From the NCBI RefSeq assembly GCF_000317555.1, contig NC_019745.1, forward strand, positions 1,984,001 through 2,048,000: DNA of 64,000 bases, given 5' to 3'. The notes beneath the pieces were generated by a model. That model was not told the DNA's origin, did no database searches, and was given only the letters and a program-made list of their open reading frames with translations. Shown here piece by piece: positions 19,401 to 30,300 of this stretch. The position numbers were made by a program, and so were the translations under genes. Position 1 is the stretch's first letter. Each line of letters starts with the position of its first letter. The DNA comes from Gloeocapsa sp. PCC 7428. GTDB lineage: Bacteria; Cyanobacteriota; Cyanobacteriia; Cyanobacteriales; Chroococcidiopsidaceae.

Positions 19401-22400
19401 GGTTTAGAAAAGGTAGGTGTAAATGATAACTTCTTTGATTTGGGCGGACATTCCCTTTTAGCAACTCGTGTTATATCCCAGATACGGCAAGTATTTGAGG
19501 TAGAGATACCTTTACGTCGCTTGTTTGAATTGCCAACACTCAGCGCGTTAGCTAAAGAAATTCAAACAGCAATTAACGCCGACAACGGATTAGAGTTACC
19601 ACCGATCAAGCGCATTGAGCGATCGCAAGCATTACCCTTATCCTTTGCCCAACAGCGATTATGGTTTCTTAGCCAGTTAGAGCCAGATAGCCCTTTTTAC
19701 AATATTCCTACTGCTGTGCGCCTAGAAGGACAGTTAAATCTCGCAGCACTAGAACAGAGTTTTAATGAAATTCTCCGCCGTCACGAAGTTTTGCGAACTC
19801 ATTTTCGGACAGTCGAAGGGCAAGCCATAGCAGTCGTTTCACCGACAACGCCGCAGTTATTATCAGTAATTGACCTGAGCAAATTACCGCCTCCTCAACA
19901 AGAAACCAAGGTCAGACAACTAGCCCTAGCAGAAGCGCAACAGCCGTTTAACCTAGAGGCTGACACTCTGCTACGAGTGAAATTACTTTGCTTGAGTGAA
20001 CAAGAATACGTCACACTCTTGACCATGCATCACATTGTCTCTGATGGTTGGTCAATAGAGGTGCTAGTGCGTGAGGTAGCAATACTTTATCAAGCTTTTT
20101 GTGAGGGGCAACCTTCACCCTTACCTGAACTTGAAATTCAGTATGTAGACTTCACAGCTTGGCAGAAACAATGGCTTGAGGGAGAAATACTAGAATCCCA
20201 GCTTGCTTACTGGCTGAAACAGCTAGATGGTGCGCCAGCCGTACTAGAGTTAGCAACTGACTATCCGCGACCGGCTATTCAATCCTCGCGTGGTGCAAAA
20301 TATTCTTTCTGTTTGTCTTTAGAGCAATCTCTGGCGTTAAAATCTTTGAGCCAGCAGCAGGGAAGCACTTTGTTCATGACCTTACTGACAGCTTTTAAGA
20401 CACTGCTGCACCGCTACACCAAAAGCAATGATATTGTCATAGGTTCTCCCATCGCCAATCGTAACCACAGCCAGATAGAAGGTTTAATTGGTTTCTTTGC
20501 CAATACCTTGGTGTTACGGACGAATCTTGAAGGCAATCCCAGTTTTCAAGAGTTGCTGCATCGGGTTAAAGAAGTAGCTTTAGAAGCTTATACTCACCAA
20601 GATACGCCTTTTGAACTGTTAGTGGAAAAAATACAGCCACAGCGAGACTTAAGCCATACACCCCTATTTCAGGTGATGTTTGTGCTTCAAAATGCACAAA
20701 CCTCAGAAATAAAATTACCTGGTTTAACTTTAAGTACTCTCGAAAGTGACAGTGGTACTGCGAATTTCGATTTGACACTAAACATGAGAGAGACAGCGGA
20801 GGGATTAGTAGGAACTATAGAGTACAGTATCGATTTATTTAAGCCGCAAACTATACAAAGGATGGCAGATCATTTACAGATATTACTATGTGGTATCATT
20901 GCCAATCCAGAACAACGCCTTTCTGAATTACCCCTGTTAACAGCAGATGAGCAACACCAATTATTAGTAGGCTGGAATCAAACTCAGGTTGAATATCCCC
21001 AAAACCAGTGTATCCATCAACTCTTTGAAGCACAGGTAGAACGCACGCCGGATGCAGTTGCCGTCGTATTTGAAGATGAGCAACTTACTTACCACCAACT
21101 AAATCAAAGAGCAAATCAACTCGCGCACTATCTGCAAAAACTGGGAGTTGGGACAGAGGTACTAGTGGGGATTTGTGTCGAGCGTTCTTTAGAAATGATC
21201 GTCGGGCTATTGGCAATTCTCAAGGCGGGCGGGGCATATCTACCACTAGATCTAAATTACCCCCAAGAGCGTTTAGCTTTCATGCTCCAAGATGCTCAAG
21301 TAAAAATACTACTTACTCAAGCACATTTATTAGAGATATTACCTCCTCATCAAGCCAAAACAATTTGTATTGATAACTGGCAAATTATCAAGAATGAAAG
21401 CCAAGAAAATATTAATACTCTCGTTTTATCAATTAATAATGCCTACATTCTTTATACATCTGGCTCAACTGGTCAACCAAAAGCAGTAGTCATTGAGCAT
21501 CAAAATGTTATTGACTTAATATATTGGGCGAAAGAAATATTTAGCTACCAAGATATATCCGGTGTTTTAGCATCAACTTCTATCTGTTTTGATTTATCAG
21601 TATTTGAAATATTTGTGCCTCTAAGTTGGGGCGGTAAAGTAATTGTTATAGAAAATTTGTTGCATTTGCAAACTTCAGTTGCTGCTCAAAAAGTAACTTT
21701 AATTAATACTGTGCCATCTGCGATCGCTGAATTACTGAGAATTAATGGTATACCCGCTTGTGTACGTACTATTAATTTAGCTGGTGAAGCTTTGCCTCAA
21801 AAATTGGTGCAGCAGTTGTATCAAAAAACTTCTGTACAAAATGTCTTTAATCTTTATGGTCCTTCAGAAGATACGACCTATTCTACATTCTCTCTTGTTA
21901 ACGCAGAAGATAATTTAATTACTATTGGTCGCCCAATTGCTAACACCCAAATTTATATTTTGGATAGTCAGTTACAACTGTCACCAATTGGTATACCTGG
22001 CGAAGTATACATTTGCAGTAATGGTCTTGCACGAGGCTATCTTAACCGCCCAACACTCACAGCAGAAAAATTTATTCCTAACCCTTTTAGTCACAAAATA
22101 GGCGCGCGTCTGTACAAAACTGGCGACTTAGCCCGTTACCTACCTGACGGTAATATAGAGTTCCTTGGACGTATTGATCACCAAGTGAAAATTCGCGGAT
22201 TCCGAATTGAACTAGGAGAAATTGAAGCGGTACTCAGCCAACATCCAGCAGTACAAGCATCTGTGGTTACTGCTGAAGAACAGCGAATAGTTGCTTATTG
22301 GGTGGCGAAACAACCTGCACCTGCCATTAGTGAATTGCGCCACTTTCTCGACCAGAATTTACCCCAGTATATGATTCCGGCTACATTTGTGCAGTTACCA

Positions 22401-24164
22401 GCTTTACCACTGACACCAAATGGCAAAGTAGATAGAAAAGCATTGCCAGCACCAGATTACGTTAGACCAGAATTAGAGACACAGTTTATAGCTCCGCGTA
22501 CCCCGATAGAAGCTAAATTAGCCCAAATCTGGGCAGAAGTTCTGCGTGTAGAACAAGTGGGGATTGAAGACAACTTCTTTGAACTGGGTGGAGATTCCAT
22601 TTTAACTATTCAGATAGTTGCTAAAGCTAACCAAGCTGGTTTGAGGCTGACTGCAAAACAGTTATTTCAGTACCAAAATATTGCAGAATTAGCGAGCGTC
22701 TGTCTGACTACTGAGGAGACTACTCAAACCGAGCAAGGAATTGTTACAGGTTTAGTACCTCTGACACCTATTCAGCAATGGTTTTTCCGTCAAAATTTAC
22801 CAGAGTTACACCATTACAACCAAGCTGTTTTATTAGAAATTCAACAAGCGATCGCTCCTGATCTGTTAAGGCAAAGTATACAGCATTTATACATCCACCA
22901 CGATGCTCTACGGCTACGGTTTGAGCAAACTAATTCTGGCTGGGAGCAGATAATAGCACCACCTGAAAAAGAAGTAACGTTGGCACAATTCGATTTTTCT
23001 GCACTATCAGCAGCAGAACAACAGCCAGCTATCGAAGCAGCGGCTACCAAATTACAGGCAAGTTTCGATTTATCTAGTGGAGTTTTAATTCAAGTAGCAT
23101 TATTTGATTTGGGTAGCCATCAGCCAAGCCGTTTATTGGCGATCGTCCATCACTTAGCTGTAGATGGGGTTTCTTGGCGAATTTTACTAGAAGACTTACA
23201 AACAGTTTATGAGCAGCTTAGTCGAGGCAAAACTGTTAAGTTACCAGCAAAAACTACTTCCTTTAAACAGTGGTCATATTATTTACAAGAGTATGCAAAA
23301 TCAGAAGCCTTAGCGCAAGAACAGCATTACTGGTTAGCTTTGTCTCAAAAGGAAACCTTAGCTCTGCCAGTAGATTATTTTCATGGAGAAAACACAGAAG
23401 CTTCTAAAGATATCGTATCCATAGAGCTAAATGTTGAAGAAACTCAAGCACTCTTAAAAGAAGTGCCACAAGCTTATAACACTCAAATTAATGATGTGTT
23501 GCTCACGGCACTAGGGCAAACTTTTGCTAGTTGGACTGGGAATCAATCTCTATTAGTAGAGTTAGAAGGTCATGGACGGGAAGAAATTTTCGACAATGTA
23601 GATTTATCTCGTACCGTCGGTTGGTTTACAAGTATCTTTCCAGTCCATATCAATTTAGAAGCAGCTTTAGATCCAGGCACAGCTTTAAAGATAGTCAAAG
23701 AAGAACTGCGGAGTATTCCCAATCGAGGCATTGGTTATAGTGTACTGCGCTATTTAAGTCACGATCAGCAAATAACAGAAACGCTCAATAGGATCTCCAA
23801 AGCTGAAGTGCTTTTTAATTACTTGGGTCAGTTTGACCAGACATTTTCTCAGTTTTCTGCGTTTAAGTTTGCTCAAGAATCTAGCGGATTAGCTCTGAGC
23901 CAGCGCGGTCAAAGGAGCCATTTATTAGAAATCAACGCTTTAATAACTAACAGCAAGCTAAGAGTGAATTGGGCTTACAGCAAAAATCTTCATCGTCAAA
24001 CTACAGTTAAGTTTATAGCAGAAAAATTTAAGGAAGTGCTGTGTGAACTCATTGCGCATTGTCTATCTCCAGAAGCTGGAGGGTATACTCCTTCAGACTT
24101 TCCTGATGTAATGCTTGATGAAAATCAATTAGAAAAAGTTCTTGCTGAAATGGGGTTGGATTAG
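16413..24164 (+). CDS. NRPS, C-A-T-C-A-T-E (Thr then D-Ala)
   Basis: At 2583 residues this is the largest protein in the window and carries two modules. Module one has a DCL condensation domain (IYPLSPIQQGMLFH, HHLLLDGWS), adenylation with pocket D-F-W-N-I-G-M-V-H(-K), the standard Thr code, and a carrier (Ser1014, LGGHS). Module two has an LCL condensation domain with intact HHIVSDGWS, adenylation with pocket D-L-F-N-N-A-L-T-Y(-K), matching cyanobacterial Ala modules of the microcystin type, and a carrier (Ser2062, LGGDS). An epimerization domain (HHLAVDGVSW) and a GGYTPSDF tail close the protein. Its internal C domain is the only LCL domain here that keeps the Gly of HHxxxDG, and it is also the only one not followed by an interface-like domain. 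Predicted addition is Thr, then D-Ala. Confidence 0.93.
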   Translation: MNKKNIENIYPLSPIQQGMLFHTLSAPESGIYFVQSCYTFTKNIDIPAFKQAWQQIINQHPILRTSFYWKQHKEPFQVVHRYVELPWQEYDWQSLSVVEQQASLEVFLQADRQQGFDISQPPLMRLILIQVAQETYHFIWSSHHLLLDGWSTALVLQQVFQAYESLCQGQVLPLSRSRPYADYIAWLQQQNLDQAEAFWRKVLKGFTAPTQLRIGSLSNSATGSGEESIKLSPVTTAALQTLARQHKLTLNTVLQGAWAILLSRYSGEEDVVFGATSAGRPPALAGSESMVGLFINTLPVRVQVSGNELLIPWLQKLQAQQLETQQYEYSPLVQVQGWSEIRRDLPLFESIFVFENYPVDASLKEWATEMQIHNIRSVESTNYPITLSVGVSTELSLKILYDCSRFDVATIRAILVHLKTLLESIVVNPSRSLFSLPLLTKTEQNQLLEWNTITTEYPQDKCIHQLFEEQVEKTPEAVAVVFEEQYLTYRELNTRANQLAHYLQKLGVESEALVGICVERSLEMVIGILGILKAGGAYIPLDPSYPQQRLAFMLEDSQTEVLLSQQNLVAQLGDYAAKVICLDTDWEKISQESQENLLTDVSSHNLAYVIYTSGSTGTPKGVLIQHSNVVRLLAATQAWFEFNSDDVWTLFHSYAFDFSVWEIWGALLYGGRLVVVPYWVSRTPEEFYKLLSTQGVTVLNQTPSAFYQLIQADAVLLQQYSLNLRFVIFGGEALVLQSLKPWFERHGDRSPQLVNMYGITETTVHVTYRRLTQEDVVQSLGSVIGRPIPDLQVYLLDQNQQLLPIGVVGEMYVGGAGIARGYLNQPELTTQRFIANPFSHKPDARLYKTGDLARYLPSGELEYIGRLDHQVKIRGFRIELGEIEAAINQHPSVSMSVVVVRQDEAANQSLVAYITLYPEQIVTIAELRRFLESKLPNYMVITAIVVLEALPLTPNGKIDRRALPAPNVTQLISESNFVTPATPVEEMLAGVWAEVLGLEKVGVNDNFFDLGGHSLLATRVISQIRQVFEVEIPLRRLFELPTLSALAKEIQTAINADNGLELPPIKRIERSQALPLSFAQQRLWFLSQLEPDSPFYNIPTAVRLEGQLNLAALEQSFNEILRRHEVLRTHFRTVEGQAIAVVSPTTPQLLSVIDLSKLPPPQQETKVRQLALAEAQQPFNLEADTLLRVKLLCLSEQEYVTLLTMHHIVSDGWSIEVLVREVAILYQAFCEGQPSPLPELEIQYVDFTAWQKQWLEGEILESQLAYWLKQLDGAPAVLELATDYPRPAIQSSRGAKYSFCLSLEQSLALKSLSQQQGSTLFMTLLTAFKTLLHRYTKSNDIVIGSPIANRNHSQIEGLIGFFANTLVLRTNLEGNPSFQELLHRVKEVALEAYTHQDTPFELLVEKIQPQRDLSHTPLFQVMFVLQNAQTSEIKLPGLTLSTLESDSGTANFDLTLNMRETAEGLVGTIEYSIDLFKPQTIQRMADHLQILLCGIIANPEQRLSELPLLTADEQHQLLVGWNQTQVEYPQNQCIHQLFEAQVERTPDAVAVVFEDEQLTYHQLNQRANQLAHYLQKLGVGTEVLVGICVERSLEMIVGLLAILKAGGAYLPLDLNYPQERLAFMLQDAQVKILLTQAHLLEILPPHQAKTICIDNWQIIKNESQENINTLVLSINNAYILYTSGSTGQPKAVVIEHQNVIDLIYWAKEIFSYQDISGVLASTSICFDLSVFEIFVPLSWGGKVIVIENLLHLQTSVAAQKVTLINTVPSAIAELLRINGIPACVRTINLAGEALPQKLVQQLYQKTSVQNVFNLYGPSEDTTYSTFSLVNAEDNLITIGRPIANTQIYILDSQLQLSPIGIPGEVYICSNGLARGYLNRPTLTAEKFIPNPFSHKIGARLYKTGDLARYLPDGNIEFLGRIDHQVKIRGFRIELGEIEAVLSQHPAVQASVVTAEEQRIVAYWVAKQPAPAISELRHFLDQNLPQYMIPATFVQLPALPLTPNGKVDRKALPAPDYVRPELETQFIAPRTPIEAKLAQIWAEVLRVEQVGIEDNFFELGGDSILTIQIVAKANQAGLRLTAKQLFQYQNIAELASVCLTTEETTQTEQGIVTGLVPLTPIQQWFFRQNLPELHHYNQAVLLEIQQAIAPDLLRQSIQHLYIHHDALRLRFEQTNSGWEQIIAPPEKEVTLAQFDFSALSAAEQQPAIEAAATKLQASFDLSSGVLIQVALFDLGSHQPSRLLAIVHHLAVDGVSWRILLEDLQTVYEQLSRGKTVKLPAKTTSFKQWSYYLQEYAKSEALAQEQHYWLALSQKETLALPVDYFHGENTEASKDIVSIELNVEETQALLKEVPQAYNTQINDVLLTALGQTFASWTGNQSLLVELEGHGREEIFDNVDLSRTVGWFTSIFPVHINLEAALDPGTALKIVKEELRSIPNRGIGYSVLRYLSHDQQITETLNRISKAEVLFNYLGQFDQTFSQFSAFKFAQESSGLALSQRGQRSHLLEINALITNSKLRVNWAYSKNLHRQTTVKFIAEKFKEVLCELIAHCLSPEAGGYTPSDFPDVMLDENQLEKVLAEMGLD

Positions 24165-24176
24165 GAGGAAAATGCA

Positions 24177-27100
24177 ATGAATAAGAAAAATATTGAAGCT
24201 ATTTATCCATTGTCTCCAACTCAGCAAGGGATGCTGTTTGAGACATTATTTGCTCCTAATTCCGGTATTCATCTTGAGCAATCTATTTTCACCATACAGG
24301 GAGAGGTCAATGTATCGGCTTGTGAGCAAGCTTGGCAGAGGATTATTGCACGGCACTCAGTTTTAAGAACAGGCTTTGTCTGGAAAGAGCAACAGCCACT
24401 TCAGGTAGTTTTGCGACAAGTAGCAGTTCCATTAGAGCAGCAAGACTGGCGAGAATATTCTTTGCTAGAACAACAAGCACAATTGCAAGCTTATCTTCAG
24501 AGCAATCGCGATCGCGGTTTCAATTTATCTCAACCACCTCTGATGCGTTTGGCACTTTTCCAAACGGGCGATCGTACTTATCAATTCGTTTGGACTTCTC
24601 ATCATATTCTCATGGATGGCTGGTGCAACCCTTTATTATTTCAAGAATTCTTATCTTTTTACCAAGCTTTAAGTCAAGGTCAAGAGTTACACCTTAAACC
24701 AGTTCGCCCTTACAAAGATTATATTACCTGGCTCAAGCAACAAGATGAATTACAAGTTAAAGAATTTTGGCAAAAAAACTTAAAAGAATTTACAAAACCC
24801 ACTCCATTAGGAATAACAGCAGAACCTCTAACTGATATTGCCAATAAAGCAAAATATGGTGAGAAAGAAATCTATTTAAATGCTACAAATACAACAGTTA
24901 TCAAGTCTTTAGTAAAATCCCATCGCCTCACATTGAACACTTTAGTTCAAGGACTTTGGGCATTACTTCTTTGCCGCTATAGTAATAAAAATGATGTCGT
25001 TTTTGGAATTACAGTCTCCGGTCGTCCAGCAAATTTACCAGGAATCGAATCAACTATCGGGCTTTTTATTAATACTTTACCTTTAAGAGTAAAAATTGAT
25101 CCGCAAGAAAATTTATGGTACTGGTTCAACAATATCCAGAAATTTAATCTTGAGTTACGACAATACGAACACAGCGATGCAGGGCAAGTTCATCATTGCA
25201 GTGAATTACCAGGACATTTACCTCTTTATGAAAGTCTCTTAGTTTTCGAGAACTATCCTGTAAATATAAATGCATTACAGTCTACTGATCTAAGCATTAA
25301 CATATCTGATTCGCGTTCCATTGGCGCACAAACTAAATATGCCCTGACCTTCTTAGTATCTGTTGAATCAGAATTACATTTGAAATGCGTTTACGATCAA
25401 CGTCGTTTTGATAGTGCTGATGTAGGGCAGATTTTAGAACATTTTTTAACTCTATTAAACAAAATTATTTCTCATCCAGAGGCAACACTGCAAACACTTT
25501 TAGCGCAAATTCCTCTTGAGCAAATTCCAAGAGTGAGACCTTTACAAAAATCTGCACCAGTTACAGAAAACCAAGTTGTACAAACTCAACGCACTCCTGT
25601 AGAAGAGGTAATAGCAGGAATATGGACAGAAATCCTTGGTAGAGAATGTATAGGCAATCATGATAATTTTTTTGATTTAGGCGGACATTCATTGTTAGCA
25701 ACTCAGGTAATATCTCGCCTTCGGGATGCTTTTGGGGTAGAGATACCGCTAAGTTATTTGTTTGAGTCGCCAACCATAGCAGAATGCGCCCAAAGAATAG
25801 AAACGAAAATCAGAACTGGGGAAAAATTTGAGACTTTGCCAATAAAACCTGTTAGCAGAAGTAAAAACTTACCCTTATCTTTTGCTCAACAACGACTCTG
25901 GTTGCTCGATCAATTAGACCCAGGAAATCATACTTATAATATTCCTACGGCTGTACGCTTAACTGGGTCACTTAACAGCACAGCCTTAGAGCAAAGTCTC
26001 AAAGCAGTCGTCAGCCGTCACGAAACCTTACGCACAGTTTTTACTACAGTTGAAGGGCAACCAGTTCAAAAAATTCAACCGATTACAGAGATTACTATAG
26101 CGAGAGTAGACCTCAGAGGAAATGAGCGATCGCCTCAACAACGAGAAACAGAAGCAACGCACATTGCACTCGCAGAAGCACAAAGTCCTTTCAACCTAGC
26201 CCAAGGGTCACTACTACGAGCCACATTACTACAGCTAGACGAAGCAGAGTATGTCTTGCTGCTAACAATGCACCACATTATCTCTGACCTGTGGTCAATG
26301 ACGGTACTGATTCGGGAACTAGCAGACTTTTATGCAGCTTTTAGCCAAGGTAAATCGCTGATACTTCCTGACTTGCCAATTCAGTATGCAGATTTTTCTG
26401 TATGGCAAAGAGAATGGTTGCAAGGAAAGGTACTAGAAACCCAACTAAATTACTGGAAACAGCAACTTAAAGACGCACCTATAAAGCTAGAGTTACCCAC
26501 AGACAAGCCTCGACCTTTGCAGCCAACTTATGCTGGCACAATCCAACCATTCCAACTATCCAAAGACTTCAGCAATGCACTGAAATTACTGAGCAGGCGA
26601 GAGAATGTCACCCTCTCTATGACCATGCTAGCTGCATATAACACGTTACTCTACTACTACACTAAGCAAGAAGATATCCTTGTAGGTTCAGCTATTGCCA
26701 ATCGCAACCGCAGCGAAATTGAAGGACTAATAGGCTTTTTTGTCAATAGTTTAGTTTTGCGATCAGACCTGTCAGGAAACCCTAGTTTTAGCGAATTGCT
26801 CCATCGGACACGTGAAGTAACTTTAGGAGCTTATGCTCATCAAGATTTGCCTTTTGAAAAGTTAGTTGGAGAATTGCAGTTAGAGCGCGACCTAAATTAT
26901 AATCCTCTGTTTCAAGTGTGGTTTGCTTTCCAGAATGTAGCTACAGCAGATATGCAAAAACTTACTTTGTCTTTACCTGATCTCACCCTTAGCCCATTCG
27001 ATACCAACAAGCAGAGAGTTCCTTTTGATTTAGGGTTATTACTTTTCGAGAAAGCAGAAGGTATTAATGGTTGCTTTGAATATAAAACTGATTTATTTGA

Positions 27101-27311
27101 ATCCAGCACTATAGTCCGCATGGCAGAACAGTTAGAAACACTTCTGCGGTGTGTGATTACAAAACCAGATATCCAACTAAACCAGCTAATAGAAAAACTT
27201 AAAGAATCTGACCATCAAAAACAACTCAATCAAGAAAAAGAGTATAAAAATACAGTTCATCAGAAGTTAATGAAGATTAAACAAAAATCTAACATTAGCA
27301 GTACCTCATAG
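24177..27311 (+). CDS. NRPS, C-T-C lacking an adenylation domain
   Basis: This 1044-residue protein has a DCL condensation domain at about 1-440 (IYPLSPTQQGMLFE, HHILMDGWC), then directly a carrier domain with an intact attachment site (Ser505, FFDLGGHSLLA), then an LCL condensation domain (HHIISDLWS). About 50 residues of Pro/Gln/Arg-containing linker join the first C domain to the carrier. No A3, A5, A7 or A8 motif is present, so the carrier cannot be loaded in cis. The tail VHQKLMKIKQK matches the docking-like tails of the two other C-ending synthetases. A clear Shine-Dalgarno sequence (AGGAGG, 24163-24168) precedes the ATG at 24177. Either an A domain elsewhere loads it in trans or the module is skipped. 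The linker looks natural, which suggests an old loss. Confidence 0.92.
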   Translation: MNKKNIEAIYPLSPTQQGMLFETLFAPNSGIHLEQSIFTIQGEVNVSACEQAWQRIIARHSVLRTGFVWKEQQPLQVVLRQVAVPLEQQDWREYSLLEQQAQLQAYLQSNRDRGFNLSQPPLMRLALFQTGDRTYQFVWTSHHILMDGWCNPLLFQEFLSFYQALSQGQELHLKPVRPYKDYITWLKQQDELQVKEFWQKNLKEFTKPTPLGITAEPLTDIANKAKYGEKEIYLNATNTTVIKSLVKSHRLTLNTLVQGLWALLLCRYSNKNDVVFGITVSGRPANLPGIESTIGLFINTLPLRVKIDPQENLWYWFNNIQKFNLELRQYEHSDAGQVHHCSELPGHLPLYESLLVFENYPVNINALQSTDLSINISDSRSIGAQTKYALTFLVSVESELHLKCVYDQRRFDSADVGQILEHFLTLLNKIISHPEATLQTLLAQIPLEQIPRVRPLQKSAPVTENQVVQTQRTPVEEVIAGIWTEILGRECIGNHDNFFDLGGHSLLATQVISRLRDAFGVEIPLSYLFESPTIAECAQRIETKIRTGEKFETLPIKPVSRSKNLPLSFAQQRLWLLDQLDPGNHTYNIPTAVRLTGSLNSTALEQSLKAVVSRHETLRTVFTTVEGQPVQKIQPITEITIARVDLRGNERSPQQRETEATHIALAEAQSPFNLAQGSLLRATLLQLDEAEYVLLLTMHHIISDLWSMTVLIRELADFYAAFSQGKSLILPDLPIQYADFSVWQREWLQGKVLETQLNYWKQQLKDAPIKLELPTDKPRPLQPTYAGTIQPFQLSKDFSNALKLLSRRENVTLSMTMLAAYNTLLYYYTKQEDILVGSAIANRNRSEIEGLIGFFVNSLVLRSDLSGNPSFSELLHRTREVTLGAYAHQDLPFEKLVGELQLERDLNYNPLFQVWFAFQNVATADMQKLTLSLPDLTLSPFDTNKQRVPFDLGLLLFEKAEGINGCFEYKTDLFESSTIVRMAEQLETLLRCVITKPDIQLNQLIEKLKESDHQKQLNQEKEYKNTVHQKLMKIKQKSNISSTS

Positions 27312-27351
27312 CCCTATTTCCTTTGCGTGAATATAATCCTTATTTTTAAAT

Positions 27352-30300
27352 ATGATGCAAAGCAAAATTATTGAAGGTGTCCGAATTTCCCCGCTCCAGA
27401 AACATCTGTGGTTGTTACAACCCACAGATAAACAAACACCATTTCGCGCCCAAGTAGCAGCTTTAATTGAAGGCAAGCTAGACAGAGACAATCTAAAATT
27501 AGCTTTAAAAAATGTTGTTAATAAACATGAAATACTGAGGACTAAATTCAAATGCTTACCAGGGCTGGAAATTCCAGTTCAAGTCATCAATAATGATGAT
27601 ATTATCTGGGAAGATGAATATGATTTAACTGGCTGGGAAACTCAGCAACAAAAAGCTAAAATTGATGTAATTTTCCAGGATATGCTTCAGTTGCCCCTTG
27701 ATTATGAAAAAGGGCAAAATTTGCGTATTACCTTCATAACTTTATCGTCGCTAAAACATATATTGCTTTTAAGTTTACCCGCTTTGTGTGCAGATTCTCG
27801 AACGCTGAACAACTTGGTGCGAGAAATCAGCATTTCCTACGCAGTTTGTTTCCAAAGTCAAGAATTATCTGACGAAATTTTACAGTATGCTGATATTGCT
27901 GAATGGCAAAATGAGTTACTTGAATCAGAAGATACAGAAATAGGGAGAGAATATTGGCGTAAACAGGATATTGCTCACCTTCTGAATTTAAGATTGCCAT
28001 TAGAGAATCAATCGCAAGCCAATCAAGAGTTTAAGCCTCAAGTTGTCAGCTTGCAGATAAATTATGATTTAAATCAAGAAATTAAAAATTTAGCTAAGAA
28101 ATATAATACTTCTGTTTCTATATTCTTATTAGCTTGTTGGCAAGTGTTGCTCATGCGCTTGACTGGAAAATCGGAAATAGTTATCGGTACGGCTACTAAT
28201 GGTCGTAATTACGAAGAATTAGCAACAGCATTAGGATTATTTGCTAAATATTTACCGTTACACACTCATTTAAAATTAATTAGTTCTTTTAGTGAAGTTC
28301 TACAACAAATTCAAGAATGCTTCCAAGAAATTTCTGAATGGCAGGATAGTTTTAATTGGGAGCAAATTAAACAAACTAATAAGGATATAACAGAATCATG
28401 TTTACCATTTTGTTTCGATTTTGAATCGCAAAATGATAAATATATTGCTTCTCCTGCTAATATTTGCTTTTCAATTTATAAACAGTACACCTGTATTGAT
28501 AGATTTAAAATTAAATGTTCTTGCCTAGAAGGCAACGATTATTTGAATGTAGAATTTCATTACGATGCTAATTTATTTAGCGTAGAAAACATCAATCGCT
28601 TGGCAGGCGAATTTGAGACTTTATTGCACAGTGTCTTAAAAAATCCGTTATCTGCAATTAGTGCGTTAGAGATATTACCGCCAAACGAGCTACATCAACT
28701 GCTAGTTGATTTTAATACGACTCAAGCTGAGTATCCCAAAAATAAGTGCATTCATCAATTATTTGAAGAGCAGGTAGAAAAAACCCCAGACGCAGTAGCG
28801 GTATTGTTTGAACAGGAAAAACTCACGTATAGTCAACTCAATACTCGTGCTAATCAACTAGCTCATTACTTACAGCAATTAGGAGTTAAGCTAGAAGTAC
28901 CTGTGGGGATTTGTGTAGAACGCTCCTTAGAAATGGTTATTGGTTTATTAGGTATCCTTAAAGCAGGTGGAGCATATCTACCAATTGAGCCAACTTATCC
29001 CTTAGAACGTCAAGCATTTATCTTAAAAGATGCTCAAACACCCATACTACTAACTCAACAACATCTAGCAGCAAACCTACCAATTTCTGCAACTCAAGTC
29101 ATTTGCTTAGATACTGATTGGCAAATCATTAACCAGCAGCCACCAAATAACCCAGTCAGTGATATTACAACTCTAAATCTGGCTTACATTATCTACACTT
29201 CCGGTTCGACTGGTAAACCCAAAGGGACATTAATTCACCACCAAGGCTTAGTTAATTACCTCAGTTGGTGTAGCCAAGCGTACGGTGTTGAGCAAGGTAC
29301 AGGAACAATAGTTCACTCTCCTTTAGGATTTGACCTAACGATTACCAGCCTTTTTTCGCCTTTATTGGTGGGAAATCAGGTAGAAATTCTTTCACCAGAC
29401 CAAGGTATTGAAACTCTGGCTAATGCTTTACGCGATCGCTCTAACTTAAGCTTGGTAAAAATTACACCGGCTCATTTGAAGTTACTCTGTCAGATTTTAT
29501 CACCGCAAGAAGCCGCAGGTCGCACCAGAGCCTTCATCATTGGTGGTGAGAATTTGTTGGCTGAAGATATTGCTTTTTGGCGCGAGTTTGCACCAGAGAC
29601 AATGTTGGTAAATGAATACGGACCAACAGAAACAGTTGTCGGTTGTTGTATTTACAAAGTACCAACAAAAGAACATTCGACTTCAGTCGCTATTGGTGAG
29701 CCTATTGCTAACACTCAGTTATATATTCTTGACCAACACTGTCAACCAGTACCGATTGGTGTAGTGGGTGAGTTACACATTGGAGGCTTAGGATTAGCTA
29801 GAGGTTATCTCAATCAGCCACAATTGACTGCACAAAAGTTCATTCCCAACCCATTTTCTCAAACACCAGGAGAGAGGCTGTATAAAACAGGTGATTTGGC
29901 GCGTTACCGAATAGATGGGGTTCTGGAATATCTAGGACGCATTGATGACCAGGTAAAAATTCGTGGTTTCCGCATTGAATTAGCAGAGATTCAGTCTGTT
30001 ATTTTAGAGCATTCAGGGGTAAAGGAAGCCGTCGTCATAGCACGAGAGGATATTCCAGGTAACAAACATTTAGCTGCATACATTGTTTGGAATGCAGAAT
30101 CAGCCAGTTCTATCGACGCTATCCAAAGCTTTTTGCAAGAAAAGCTGCCTGATTATATGGTTCCCTCGGTTTTTGTGCCATTGAAGGAATTGCCTTTGAC
30201 AAATAACGGTAAAGTAGATGCAAAAGCATTGCCAGCACCCGAACAAGTTAGAGCCGAGTCGGGTACTTTTGTACCACCTACTACACCGACTGAAAAATTG

